A stretch of 64,000 bases of DNA, from NCBI GenBank assembly GCA_964468815.1, contig CAYXWN010000002.1, positions 15,613 to 79,612 of the forward strand, written 5' to 3'. The DNA is from UMGS621 sp964468815 (GTDB lineage: Bacteria > Bacillota > Clostridia > Christensenellales > Borkfalkiaceae). The notes below the pieces were generated by a model, which made no database searches, had not been told where the DNA came from, and saw nothing but the letters and a program-made list of their open reading frames with translations. Shown here in pieces: positions 19,901-27,707 of this stretch. A program made the position numbers and the translations under genes. The stretch's first letter is position 1, and the number at the start of each line of letters is the position of its first letter.

Positions 19901-21362
19901 TACGTTGAATTCGGTCGTCTTGGGCGCGGACTTAAAGGAAATTCCCGATTACGCATTTGCGTACTGCGAGAATTTGTCGTCCATTACGTTGACGGACAGC
20001 GTTACGGTCATCGGCAAATACGCGTTCTACGGTTCGTCCATCACGAATATGGAACTGCGCAACGTTTCGGAAATCGGAGAATATGCGTTCGGCGGTACGA
20101 ATTTGTCGGGCGGTGAGGACGGAATTACGTTTAACGAAAAGGGCGTTGTCATCGGCGACGGCGCGTTCGCGGAATGTGCGGCGTTGACCAAGCAACAGAA
20201 TTTGGATAAAGCGACGTATATCGGCGCGAGAGCGTTCTATAAAACGTCGTTGCAACAGGCGGAACTGAATGCGAAATTCATCGGTGAATTTGCATTCGGC
20301 GAATCGAAACTCGAATCGGTGATTTTAGGCAATACGGTAAAAGAATTAGGCGATAATCCTTTCTACGGTTGCCCGATCGAAAGTTACGGTTACGATAAAG
20401 AGATTCTCTTTAACGGCAATGCGGTCGGAATCGAACGGGTACTTACGTACGACGTGAGCGATACGGTTAAGGTGATCGACGGCGTGTTGTATCAGGTGCT
20501 TCCGAACGGAAAGACGGAGATCGTTTCCTATCCGACGTTGAGAAGCGGCGACGTATACGTAATCGAAGAGGGTACTGCGCGGATCAGCGCACGGGCGTTC
20601 TACGGAACGGAATTGAAAACCGTAACCATTGCTTCTACGGTTGCGGCGATCGGCGACAAAGCGTTCTACGATTGCCGAAAGTTGACGATGGTGGTATTCA
20701 GAAGTTATGAAGCGCCGACCTTAGAGGAAGAGTACGATGAAACGTATCCCTCGTTTGATACTTACGCCTATACCGGACAAGCGGCATATAGAGGAACGAT
20801 TTACAACGGACTTGGTATTTCTAAGTATTATATGTGGAATCCGGATATGACGTCGTTCTATTACGGTGCTAATTTCGTCAACCATATCGGGCAAATTGAA
20901 AACAAACTCGTAATGGTGAAGCCGGCGAACGGGCAGAACTTCGATACGTTTATCTTCTCGCAATATTTCGCGACGACGGTAGACGGAAGTAACGCGGCGG
21001 ACGAAACGACGGTGGCGGTAATCGCGTTGATCGACGCGCTTCCCGAAAAGATTACGCTTTCGGACGAAGCGGCGGTCGTCGCGGCGCGTGCAGCGTTCTC
21101 CGAAATCACTTCGTACGAACAGCAAGCGTTGGTGACCAACTTGAACAAACTTACCGCGGCGGAATCGACGATCAAGTATTTGAAACTGCGGAACGACGAG
21201 TCGGGCGAAGATCCGATTACGCCTCCCGACGAAGAGAACAAGACGGCGTTGCCGCCTTACGCGGGGATCGTGATGATCGCCGTAGGGCTTATCGGGCTTG
21301 GAGGATTGGGATATCTCTTTCTTGGCAACCGGATCGGAAAGAAAAAGAAAGATAATGAATAA
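13956..21362 (+). CDS. Giant subtilisin-like (S8) protease with PA domain, Ig-like domain and BspA-like repeats
   Basis: A 2468-residue surface protease. AAGGG five bases before ATG 13956 favours this start over Met7 or Met10. An N-terminal hydrophobic segment (about 22-42) acts as signal or anchor, and a propeptide-like region precedes the catalytic domain. The S8 triad is visible: Asp227 (LDTGLDY), His309 (HGTHVAG) and Ser636 (SGTSMAAP). A PA domain is inserted at about 490-560 (KIVLVKRG, AAGIIIYN), as in C5a-peptidase and lactocepin types. After an Fn3-like region and a BIG2-like domain (about 1326-1402) come about 28 BspA-type repeats to about residue 2250. A C-terminal helix (about 2432-2459) with a basic KKKK-rich tail gives a membrane anchor; no LPXTG is seen. 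It probably degrades external proteins to peptides for the importer encoded downstream (inference). Confidence 0.88.
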   Translation: MSKINRMKRMIKLKTKFKKNAIKTISLIGAMFLLFGFGIGSYVESGNKLAMATAYVSKVNTEIKTNQEDFYDSNVVTKLPETVEANDEISVIVALNADSVMDAYEDANGTQTVSEYLTTTEAKNVVKSAWKSQNDQIYRLKTAGVSYELGERYNTVLNGFEITIKAKDFEKVNELLADKATLIVGESYEPAVTEVVENEVGVYETGIFDSSFLIDYQGDGVVVAVLDTGLDYTHTAFSDDNFTTSKEAFTLASVSKSVSARDQNGELIMSASKMTAGLTGEDVYVSRKVPFAYDYADKDPDVLPINSHHGTHVAGIIAGKDDVITGVAPNAQLAIMKVFSDRVDSAKDSWILSALEDCVALGVDVINMSLGSACGFSREVDKENKNVIYDRVREAGISLIAAAANSYNATMGSGKNGSNPLTSNPDSGTVGAPGTYESSLCVASVDGVKTPYLKYGDEIIYFNEATDSSMEKRNFVNELLDPIGEDVQSREFEYVTIPGVGRSADYPEEGDFYEGKIVLVKRGTISFEDKVRIALKEKGAAGIIIYNNVSGSISMQVGDIEGAACSIAQDEGEILAASESGILTISRSQLAGPFMSDFSSWGPTSDLKIKPEITAHGGEILSAVPGQGYDRLSGTSMAAPNQAGAAALIRQYVKYSGVFGSEESLAEKTTTVSDRVNQLMMSTADILLNKSGIPFSVRKQGSGLVNINAAVESAAYLTTYDKNGAEMSKTKLELGDDKDRTGVYTVTFGIHNISNNAISYDVSAVLLTEGVSSTYTGHGETTSTQEGYLLGGTTATVVSVSGDGTQSGNTVTVGVNKSATVTMRIVLSDADKAYINDSFLHGMYVEGFVTLDAVSGTNVKLNIPLLTFFGDWTEAPIFDEEYYDTNADELNAGLDAEDKLMEDAYATRVIGSLYSDYIMTLGAYAFIQNPDATPIAADKKYIALSNKADGEASSINGIKSIWAGFLRNVKEANISIVEDATGREIFSHTEYNLKKCFSSGSIYPSTIDMDFSTLEHNLKNNTKYTVTVATYIDYGAKEEQKNVRNVFEFPLYIDFEAPIVTDVTYWTEYDKTTKKTKLFADLSIYDNHYAMGVQTGYITADEDEKFTLDTFGKYITPVYSSFNSTSSITIELTDYIAKIKNSAGIAFDEDGELQIDRNNNSFVAICYDYALNSATYEIRLPDDIVSMYFTESELNLSPYETKDISSLLNVYPNDSWLEIVDFEVNEDGKDVVDIVNQTIIALKSGDAQITAIGYDKTAKRNVTAVLNVHVFDETEEGYDGRFTIPEVNKFSLTGYKTNKAYYNVSSGEREIGETGGTYSFGSSYALSMYPSESVTVQYTLDSYFPDRTGVTFKVGNSRIATVTETGEINAIAEGNTVVSVNVTFDGKTTVYSGRINVKVKDPFTTSGSYLMSYRGLGGEVVIPGDRGITSIYSYAFSGYKYVAKDLEAGDVIDEEDNSLLKQWYIGEDTITKIVIPEGVETIGSYAFANLTALEEVVLPSTLNNIGVGAFLGCKQLKYINLENVQFVNEKAFADCELLGSDRDIDLRSIVAIGNYSFQNCCLNYVQLPRTSQSLGEGAFYGNKALTEIQFVADKIKVGSYAFAECTLLSSVNINAAVIASYAFYGCSELTDVTLGKDVAVIGEFAFTGTKVSSFDIANTNAVLSTDPNDSGLILKDGELIIVAPNYGSNTLTTEATAIATGAFSGNVKIFKVVANNVHSVDAYAFAKCLNLVEISLPFVQTIGDYAFMDCTKLDKVDGLSNADSIGVRAFENTGLKSVTIKDGATVGESAFQDCNDMESVVLGENVKVGKNAFYCSSALSKTAQQTNGSLAYYTEYTYQPKEGVKYSYYRYDIKKAASALKSVTVGSNTVLGESAFSGNAKMETLTLAENVTIGDYAFYNVIGLTNVDLSKTKEIGEMAFYGAATLDFWFYDNKYDVAYEFSYEDGTEKAIAYKYSFHVPKLGNVDLSSIRKLGDFAFANNDTLNSVVLGADLKEIPDYAFAYCENLSSITLTDSVTVIGKYAFYGSSITNMELRNVSEIGEYAFGGTNLSGGEDGITFNEKGVVIGDGAFAECAALTKQQNLDKATYIGARAFYKTSLQQAELNAKFIGEFAFGESKLESVILGNTVKELGDNPFYGCPIESYGYDKEILFNGNAVGIERVLTYDVSDTVKVIDGVLYQVLPNGKTEIVSYPTLRSGDVYVIEEGTARISARAFYGTELKTVTIASTVAAIGDKAFYDCRKLTMVVFRSYEAPTLEEEYDETYPSFDTYAYTGQAAYRGTIYNGLGISKYYMWNPDMTSFYYGANFVNHIGQIENKLVMVKPANGQNFDTFIFSQYFATTVDGSNAADETTVAVIALIDALPEKITLSDEAAVVAARAAFSEITSYEQQALVTNLNKLTAAESTIKYLKLRNDESGEDPITPPDEENKTALPPYAGIVMIAVGLIGLGGLGYLFLGNRIGKKKKDNE

Positions 21363-21388
21363 ATAATGCGGTTGGGATTCGTGACGAT

Positions 21389-22969
21389 ATGAAAAAGAAA
21401 TTTAAAATAGTAGTAGGTCTGATTTGTGTGTTCTTGATTTGCGTCGGTTTGAGCGCGTGTTCGAGTCCGACGGAATTGGAAGAAAAACAACAAGAGGGTT
21501 ATAAGATCCTAGTGCGGTACGAGGCAAACGGCGGTTCGTTTTTGAACCGCCACGGTATCACGATCGTGGATATGTTCAAGCCGACCGATTATCAAGCGGA
21601 CGAAAACGGCGAGATTCATATTCGCTTAACCGAGCCGACCGACGCGAGCCGCCCGTCGAACGGCGATAAAATCACGTTGACGTTATCCGATCACTTCTTT
21701 GCCGGGTGGTATCAAACGCGTACGGTAAAGAAGGTAGACGGCGTTCCCGTGGACGAGGACGGAAACGAACTCGTATTACAAGACGACGGCTCTTACGCTT
21801 ACGCGGACGAGCAGAAAGCGGATAAGACGCCGATGCCTGCGTACGTATATTCCGATTATTGGGATTTTGAAAACGATACCGTCGATTATTCGGAAGCGGC
21901 GTATGAAAAAACGAATGGCGTTTGCGAACTTACGCTTTACGCCGGTTGGGTGCAGTATTACGAATTTCGTTATTATTACAAAATGACGGACAAACCGAAT
22001 TCCGAATGGACGGCATTGACCGAAAAGACGAAATTCGATTACAAAACGACGAACGCTCCCTCGTCCACGACTTCCGATCGCGATACGATCCGCGTGCCCG
22101 AGTGGGAAAACGGCGTAATGAATCATACCCATGCTTATTCGGACAAAGCGCTTTATACCTTCCCCAAGGTAGAGGGAACGACTTTCGTTAAGGCGTATAC
22201 CGATCCGAATTGCAAAAACGAGATTACCGATTCGTTCGAGCATGCGGGAAGTTTGAATTTGGCGACGGGCGAAGCGATTGATCGCGTGCAGAACGTTTAT
22301 ATTCTCTTAGAAGAGGGCGAACGGTATAAGATCACGACGGCGGAGCAGTTGGTGAAAAATCCCAACGCCGCAGGCATTTACGAAATCGAAAACGATTTGG
22401 ATTTTGACGGACTTACGTGGCCGTTGGCGTTCAGCCAAGGCACGTTTACCGGGGAAATGTATGCCGTGAACGGTGGAAAAGTAACGCTTCGGAATATCAA
22501 CGTGAAGCATGCTTCCGCTTCCGCAACGCGCGGCGGCTTGTTCGGTTCGATCGGCGCGGACGCACGGATTGAGAATTTGACCTTTGAAAACGCGACGTTC
22601 GATTTGTCGAATACGGGACAGCGGTTGCGGAACACGACGTTCGGCTTGTTCGCAGGGAATATCGACGAAAAGGCTTCGATTTCTAACGTGACGGTGGGCG
22701 GAACGTTCAAGATCGGAAAAATTACGCTCGGCGACAATTATTCGATCAATTTGCTCGCTAACGGCAATACGAATGGCATTACGGCAACCAAAATCGCGCT
22801 CCGTATTTACGGCGTTCAATTTGATAAGAAATATTTATACACGGTGCGGCCGGACGAAACGACGGTGGATAGCGCGTATAACGTAGTCTTAAAGATGGTA
22901 ACGGGGGATCAACTCGATAACGAGTGGTACGAACGCGTCTTTGAAAACGGTAGCGAAATAACCGTATAA
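21389..22969 (+). CDS. GLUG-like / InlB-like repeat lipoprotein
   Basis: A 526-residue lipoprotein with lipobox LSAC (Cys24) after a KKK start. Residues about 35-190 resemble degenerate InlB-type repeats (YEANGGSF, FAGWYQT, LYAGWVQYYEF). Residues about 330-480 resemble a GLUG-type beta-helix: a short INTAEQL-like entry (KITTAEQLVKN), NDLDFDG, GTFTGEMYAVNGGKVTLRN, then GGLFGSIG and FGLFAGN rungs with following N-V-T and N-L-T steps. Ligand and function are unknown. It is the last of four surface proteins before the peptide importer; only 33 bases separate it from the binding-protein gene. The GLUG-like region resembles that of the prepilin-like gene at 46.6-48.0 kb. Confidence 0.8.
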   Translation: MKKKFKIVVGLICVFLICVGLSACSSPTELEEKQQEGYKILVRYEANGGSFLNRHGITIVDMFKPTDYQADENGEIHIRLTEPTDASRPSNGDKITLTLSDHFFAGWYQTRTVKKVDGVPVDEDGNELVLQDDGSYAYADEQKADKTPMPAYVYSDYWDFENDTVDYSEAAYEKTNGVCELTLYAGWVQYYEFRYYYKMTDKPNSEWTALTEKTKFDYKTTNAPSSTTSDRDTIRVPEWENGVMNHTHAYSDKALYTFPKVEGTTFVKAYTDPNCKNEITDSFEHAGSLNLATGEAIDRVQNVYILLEEGERYKITTAEQLVKNPNAAGIYEIENDLDFDGLTWPLAFSQGTFTGEMYAVNGGKVTLRNINVKHASASATRGGLFGSIGADARIENLTFENATFDLSNTGQRLRNTTFGLFAGNIDEKASISNVTVGGTFKIGKITLGDNYSINLLANGNTNGITATKIALRIYGVQFDKKYLYTVRPDETTVDSAYNVVLKMVTGDQLDNEWYERVFENGSEITV

Positions 22970-23002
22970 CAATATAAAAAACCATAACGGAGGTAAATAA
23001 AG

Positions 23003-25597
23003 ATGAACAAAAAATTAGGACGGGTGTTAACCCTTGTGCTTTGCTGCATCATCGGGCTTTCGGCTTGTGTTACGTTCACGGGCTGCTCGAACGGAAGCAG
23101 TAGAGACAGCATCGTTATCATGACGGAAGAGTTGAGCGGATTATTCAATCCTTTCTACGCGACTTCCGGACCGGATATTGACGTTGTAGGCATGACTCAG
23201 ATCGGAATGCTCACGACGGACAGTAACGGAAAACCCGTGGCAGGGGACGAAAAGGCGACGGCTGTAAAGGCGTTCGACAAAGCGCCCGCGTACAACGAAA
23301 CGACGGGTACGACGACGTATACGTTCGTGCTGAAAAACAATTTGAAGTTCTCGGACGGGAAACCTCTTACGATGAACGACGTTTTGTTTAATATGTACGA
23401 ATATCTCGATCCCGTTTATACGGGTTCGTCCACGATGTATTCAATTGATATCGTCGGATTAAAAGAGTACAGAATGCAGTCCACGCAGGACAACACGAGC
23501 ACGGCTCTTGAAAACAGCGTTTCCGGTCACGTCATGAACCGTATCTACGAATTGTTAACCGTTTATGAAGAAAACGCTTTGGTAGAAGGTTCGCAAAGTT
23601 CGTACAATTTGGACGAGGCAGGCATGAAAGCCGCGATCGCGCAATGGAGCGTTTCGGAGGGCTACAAGGCGGCGGTCGTTTCGACGAACGAGTTGAATAA
23701 CTACACGGAAGCGCAATATCAAGCGTTCCTTCTCGCCGATTACGAGTTCGCGTTGGAAACGTTCCGCAAGGAATTAGAGTCGGACTATAAGGCTGCGAAA
23801 GAATCTTACGATACGACGACTGCTCCTTATTCGGATTGGACGAAAGAATTGGAGAGCGATATTTTCAAATTCTTCCTTTACGAGGGCTATATTACGCCGA
23901 AGTACGAAAAGGTAGCGGGAAAAGAAAACAAGGCTAAAATCACGGAATTCGACTATAAAGTAAAGTTGGAGAACTACAAGACGGAGAGCGAGGCGATTGC
24001 GCGCGTATATAACGATACCGTCAAAGAGGGTTTCAATAAGATCATTACGCAATGGGGTACGGCAGGAACGTTGGAAACGCAATTCGCGGCGGACGCTACG
24101 ACGATCGTATTGCAAAACTATAAGAAAGAGGACGGCTCTTTGACGTTCCCGAATATTTCCGGAATCGTGTCCTTAGGACATACGACGAGCGAGGAATCCG
24201 TTACGATCGACGGAAAAACGTATAAGGTGGCGCACACGCATAACGCGGACGGCACGCCGACCAACAGCGACGAATACGACGTATTGCAAGTAACGATCAA
24301 CGGCGTTGACCCGAAAGCGATTTACAACTTCGGCTTTACGGTTGCTCCGGCGCACTATTACAGCGCGGATGCGGAACACCCCAACGGAAGAACGATCGAT
24401 ATTGCAAACAATCAATTCGGCGTGGAATGGGCGAGCAGTACGTTCCAAAGCAAGGTCATTCAATCGCAAGAACACGTAGAAGTTCCCGTCGGCGCAGGTG
24501 CGTTTGTGGCGACGAACGAAAATAACGACGACAATCCCAGAGGCGACGCGTTCTGGAAGAGCAGCGTTGTGTATTTCAAAGCAAACGATAACTTTATGTT
24601 CGACGTAAAAGCGGATAAGATCCGTATGCAGGTTGTCAGCTCGTCGAACGCGCTCGATAAGTTGCAGAGCGGAGAAGTGGATTACGTAACGCCGCAGTTT
24701 ACCAAAGCCAACGCGGCTCGGTTGACGAACATGGAAAAAGACGGCTATTTGAAATTGGACGCTTGGCAGCTCGGTTACGGCTATATCGGTATCAACGCGG
24801 GTAAAGTTCCGAATATCAATATCCGTAAAGCGATTATGTCCGCAATGCAGACGTCGCTGGCATTAGAATCCTATCAGCCGGGCACGTGCAAGCCGATCGA
24901 TTGGCCGATGTCCACCGAAAGTTGGGCGTATCCGTTTGAAGCGGACGGCGAAACGTCTAAGGAAAACGGACACGATTATACGCAATGGACGGGATTAGAA
25001 GACGCGAAGAAAAAAATCAAATATTATTCGGATCTCGCTCCGGGCGAAAGCAAGAAAATTACCTTTACGATCGCAGGCGCGTCCATTACGGAGCATCCTA
25101 CCTACTACGTGTTTAAGGAAGCGGCGCAACTGTTGAACGATCTCGGTTGGGAAGTAGATGTTAAGGCAGATTCTCAGGCACTTACCAAATTGGCTACGGG
25201 TTCGCTTCAAGTTTGGGCGGCTGCATGGGGCTCGACGGTCGATCCGGATATGTATCAGGTTTATCACCTCGATTCCAAGGCTACGTCCGTATACGCTTGG
25301 GGATACCGCGAAATCAAAGAGGGTAAGGACGGTCTTTACAGCGAGGAATACTCGATTGTCAAGAACCTCAGCAAGGTGATCGACGAAGCGCGTGAAACGT
25401 TAGACGAAAGCGTTAGAACGGCAAAGTACGAGATCGCGATGGGATACGTATTAGACCTTGCCGTAGAACTTCCCGTTTATCAGCGTAAAACGCTTTACGC
25501 TTACAACAGCAAGACGATTAAGGGACTTTCTTCGAACGTGAACCCGTATACGTCGCCGTTGGAAAAGATTTGGGAACTTGAATTGGTACAAGGCTAA
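23003..25597 (+). CDS. oppA: Oligopeptide ABC transporter substrate-binding lipoprotein (SBP_bac_5), enlarged
   Basis: A strong CGGAGGTAA site precedes ATG 23003. The 864-residue product is a family-5 binding protein: NNLKFSDGKPLTMNDV and later NIRKAIMSAM with the typical C-terminal WGSTVDPDMY region. It would capture peptides outside the membrane and hand them to the OppBCDF importer encoded next. The usual length is about 530-600 residues. Here a charged, helical segment of roughly 150-200 residues is inserted after the first lobe begins (about 165-360, many EYE and KEL-type heptads). There are two possible lipobox cysteines, LSAC (Cys22) and FTGC (Cys28). The gene directly precedes oppB with 27 bases between. 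Confidence 0.88.
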   Translation: MNKKLGRVLTLVLCCIIGLSACVTFTGCSNGSSRDSIVIMTEELSGLFNPFYATSGPDIDVVGMTQIGMLTTDSNGKPVAGDEKATAVKAFDKAPAYNETTGTTTYTFVLKNNLKFSDGKPLTMNDVLFNMYEYLDPVYTGSSTMYSIDIVGLKEYRMQSTQDNTSTALENSVSGHVMNRIYELLTVYEENALVEGSQSSYNLDEAGMKAAIAQWSVSEGYKAAVVSTNELNNYTEAQYQAFLLADYEFALETFRKELESDYKAAKESYDTTTAPYSDWTKELESDIFKFFLYEGYITPKYEKVAGKENKAKITEFDYKVKLENYKTESEAIARVYNDTVKEGFNKIITQWGTAGTLETQFAADATTIVLQNYKKEDGSLTFPNISGIVSLGHTTSEESVTIDGKTYKVAHTHNADGTPTNSDEYDVLQVTINGVDPKAIYNFGFTVAPAHYYSADAEHPNGRTIDIANNQFGVEWASSTFQSKVIQSQEHVEVPVGAGAFVATNENNDDNPRGDAFWKSSVVYFKANDNFMFDVKADKIRMQVVSSSNALDKLQSGEVDYVTPQFTKANAARLTNMEKDGYLKLDAWQLGYGYIGINAGKVPNINIRKAIMSAMQTSLALESYQPGTCKPIDWPMSTESWAYPFEADGETSKENGHDYTQWTGLEDAKKKIKYYSDLAPGESKKITFTIAGASITEHPTYYVFKEAAQLLNDLGWEVDVKADSQALTKLATGSLQVWAAAWGSTVDPDMYQVYHLDSKATSVYAWGYREIKEGKDGLYSEEYSIVKNLSKVIDEARETLDESVRTAKYEIAMGYVLDLAVELPVYQRKTLYAYNSKTIKGLSSNVNPYTSPLEKIWELELVQG

Positions 25598-25624
25598 AAA
25601 CGATCGAACGATTTTGGAGTAAAA

Positions 25625-26614
25625 ATGGTAAAATATATACTCAAAAGATTAGGAATATCCGTTTTGATTTTGCTCGGCGTTTCCTTTATCCTTTACACGT
25701 TGTTGCGTTGTATGCCGACGGATTTCGTTGAGTTGAAAATACTCAACCTTGCTCAGGTGGGAGGAGAAACGGTATCGGAAGAGTTTGTCCAACAGATGTA
25801 TAAGGCGTACGGATTGGACGGAAATATTTTGGAGGGCTACTTCAATTGGATCGGAAACGTTTGCCGACTCGATTTCGGGAAAAGTTTCATCAGTCAGCGT
25901 GACGTGCTTTCCGAAATCTTCAATGCGGATAGAATGGGGACGTCTTTCTTCGTCGCCGCGGTCGCTACGGTGTTTGAATTTTTGATTGCGATTCCGCTCG
26001 GCATTACGGCGGCGACGCATCAATATTCCGTTCGCGATTACGTGGTAACCGTGTTGGTTATGATCGGTATTTCCTTGCCGTCTTTCTTCTTCGGACAAAT
26101 GTTGAAAGATATTTTCGCAAACAAACTCGGTTGGCTTCCCGTTTCGGGTATGACCGATGCGACGCACGATTACACGGGCTTTGGGGCTGTAATGGATTAT
26201 GCAAGACATATGTTCTTGCCGATTCTTACGGTAGTGGTATTGAGTATCGGCGGAAGAATGAGAACGACGAGAACGAATATGCTCGAAGTTCTCAATTCCG
26301 ATTATATCCGAACGGCGAGAGCAAAGGGGTTAAAGGAAAGTAAGGTTATTTACAAGCACGCTTTCCGTAATACGATGATTCCGCTCGTAACGAGTTTGGC
26401 GGGCTTGATTCCCTCCTTGTTTTCGGGCGCGATGATTACGGAGTCCGTATTCGATTTGACCGGTATCGGAAACTACGCGTTAACGGCAATGACGCAGGGT
26501 GATATTCCCGTCATCATGACGTATAATATGTTTTTGGCGTTCTTGTCCGTGATCGGCGTGTTGCTTGCCGACTTGATGTATGCTGTGGTCGATCCGCGCG
26601 TGAAACTGGCGTAA
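25625..26614 (+). CDS. oppB: Oligopeptide ABC transporter permease, OppB/DppB type
   Basis: A 329-residue integral membrane protein with about six membrane helices. It has the OppB-type N-terminus (ILKRLGISVLILLGVSFI) and a C-terminal cytoplasmic coupling helix (ARAKGLKESKVIYKHAFRN, around residue 240) that contacts the ATPases. GGAGTAAAA before the ATG is a fair ribosome site. It forms the translocation channel with OppC. The gene is tightly packed (11 bases to oppC). Confidence 0.92.
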   Translation: MVKYILKRLGISVLILLGVSFILYTLLRCMPTDFVELKILNLAQVGGETVSEEFVQQMYKAYGLDGNILEGYFNWIGNVCRLDFGKSFISQRDVLSEIFNADRMGTSFFVAAVATVFEFLIAIPLGITAATHQYSVRDYVVTVLVMIGISLPSFFFGQMLKDIFANKLGWLPVSGMTDATHDYTGFGAVMDYARHMFLPILTVVVLSIGGRMRTTRTNMLEVLNSDYIRTARAKGLKESKVIYKHAFRNTMIPLVTSLAGLIPSLFSGAMITESVFDLTGIGNYALTAMTQGDIPVIMTYNMFLAFLSVIGVLLADLMYAVVDPRVKLA

Positions 26615-26625
26615 AGGAGAAAGAT

Positions 26626-27705
26626 ATGGAAGATAATAAGAATTTCCAAATCGTGGAAGAAGTCGAAGCGGAAAAGACGGACGCGGTAAGCGTCGTCGAG
26701 AGCGACAACGCGGCGGATACCGAAACGCCGTTAGATAAAAACGTGCGGTTGATGTCGCCTACGAGAATGCTTCTCCGTCGGTTTTTCCGTTCCAAATTGT
26801 CGATTACCGGTTTGGTTATGTTGATCGCGCTATTCGCGTTTTGTTGGATCGGACCGTTTGTTTATAATCGGTGGTCCGAAACCAAAACCGATCGCGCGGG
26901 CAATGTAGAGTATGCGTACTACGAGATAGAAAGCGAAGACGGAAACTTTTTGCAGATTATCGTTACCGAAAACGAGATCAATGCGTTAGAGCCTCCCTCT
27001 GCCGATCATATTTTAGGAACGGACGAGGGTGGTATGGATATCTTTACGCGTTTGATGTACGGCGGAAGATTGTCGCTTTCTCTCAGTTTCCTCGCGGTGT
27101 TTTTAACGTCTGCGCTCGGTATCGTGTTGGGCGGAATCGCCGGCTATTACGGCGGTGTCGTGGACAATATCATCATGCGTATTTGCGACGTATTGATTTG
27201 TCTGCCGACCTTGCCATTAATGCTCATTATCGGAACGGTGCTGGATGCGAATCACGTACCGCGACAATATTACATCTATCTGTTGATGACGGTGCTTTCC
27301 TTATTCTCTTGGCCGGGCATGGCGCGGCTCGTGAGAGGACAAATTTTGTTCTTGCGCGAACAGGAGTATATGGTGGCGGCGGAAGCGATGGGCTATTCGA
27401 CGGCGCGGAGAATTTTCAAGCACCTTTTGCCGAACGTATTGCCGCAGATTTTGGTTGCCATGACCATGTCGCTCGGCAGCATGATCTTGTACGAATCAAC
27501 GTTGTCGTATTTGAACCTTGGCGTGAGAACTCCTTATTCGTCGTGGGGTACGATGATTGAGGTTATATCCAGACGGAGCGATATTTTGCAAAACAATTTC
27601 AACGTTTGGGGACCTCCCGGAATTTGCATCATCATTGCCGTACTCGGATTTAATTTTATCGGCGACGGCTTGCGTGACGCGCTCGATCCGAAGCAGAGGA
27701 GATAA
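26626..27705 (+). CDS. oppC: Oligopeptide ABC transporter permease, OppC/DppC type
   Basis: A 359-residue permease with AAAGGAGAAAG just before ATG 26626. It has an acidic N-terminal cytoplasmic tail (about 45 residues) before the first helix, then the OppC-type DHILGTDEGGMDIFTRLMYG segment and an EAA coupling helix (AAEAMGYSTARRIFKHLLP, around residue 250). It pairs with OppB in the membrane. The N-terminal tail is longer than in typical OppC, which fits a transporter whose cytoplasmic ATPases are also extended. Two bases separate its stop from oppD. Confidence 0.92.
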   Translation: MEDNKNFQIVEEVEAEKTDAVSVVESDNAADTETPLDKNVRLMSPTRMLLRRFFRSKLSITGLVMLIALFAFCWIGPFVYNRWSETKTDRAGNVEYAYYEIESEDGNFLQIIVTENEINALEPPSADHILGTDEGGMDIFTRLMYGGRLSLSLSFLAVFLTSALGIVLGGIAGYYGGVVDNIIMRICDVLICLPTLPLMLIIGTVLDANHVPRQYYIYLLMTVLSLFSWPGMARLVRGQILFLREQEYMVAAEAMGYSTARRIFKHLLPNVLPQILVAMTMSLGSMILYESTLSYLNLGVRTPYSSWGTMIEVISRRSDILQNNFNVWGPPGICIIIAVLGFNFIGDGLRDALDPKQRR

Positions 27706-27707
27706 TT

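Noticed and set aside
21240..21362. LPXTG sortase signal at the end of the giant protease
   Set aside because: The nearest text is LPPYAG before the helix, which does not fit a known sortase consensus; treated as a membrane anchor.
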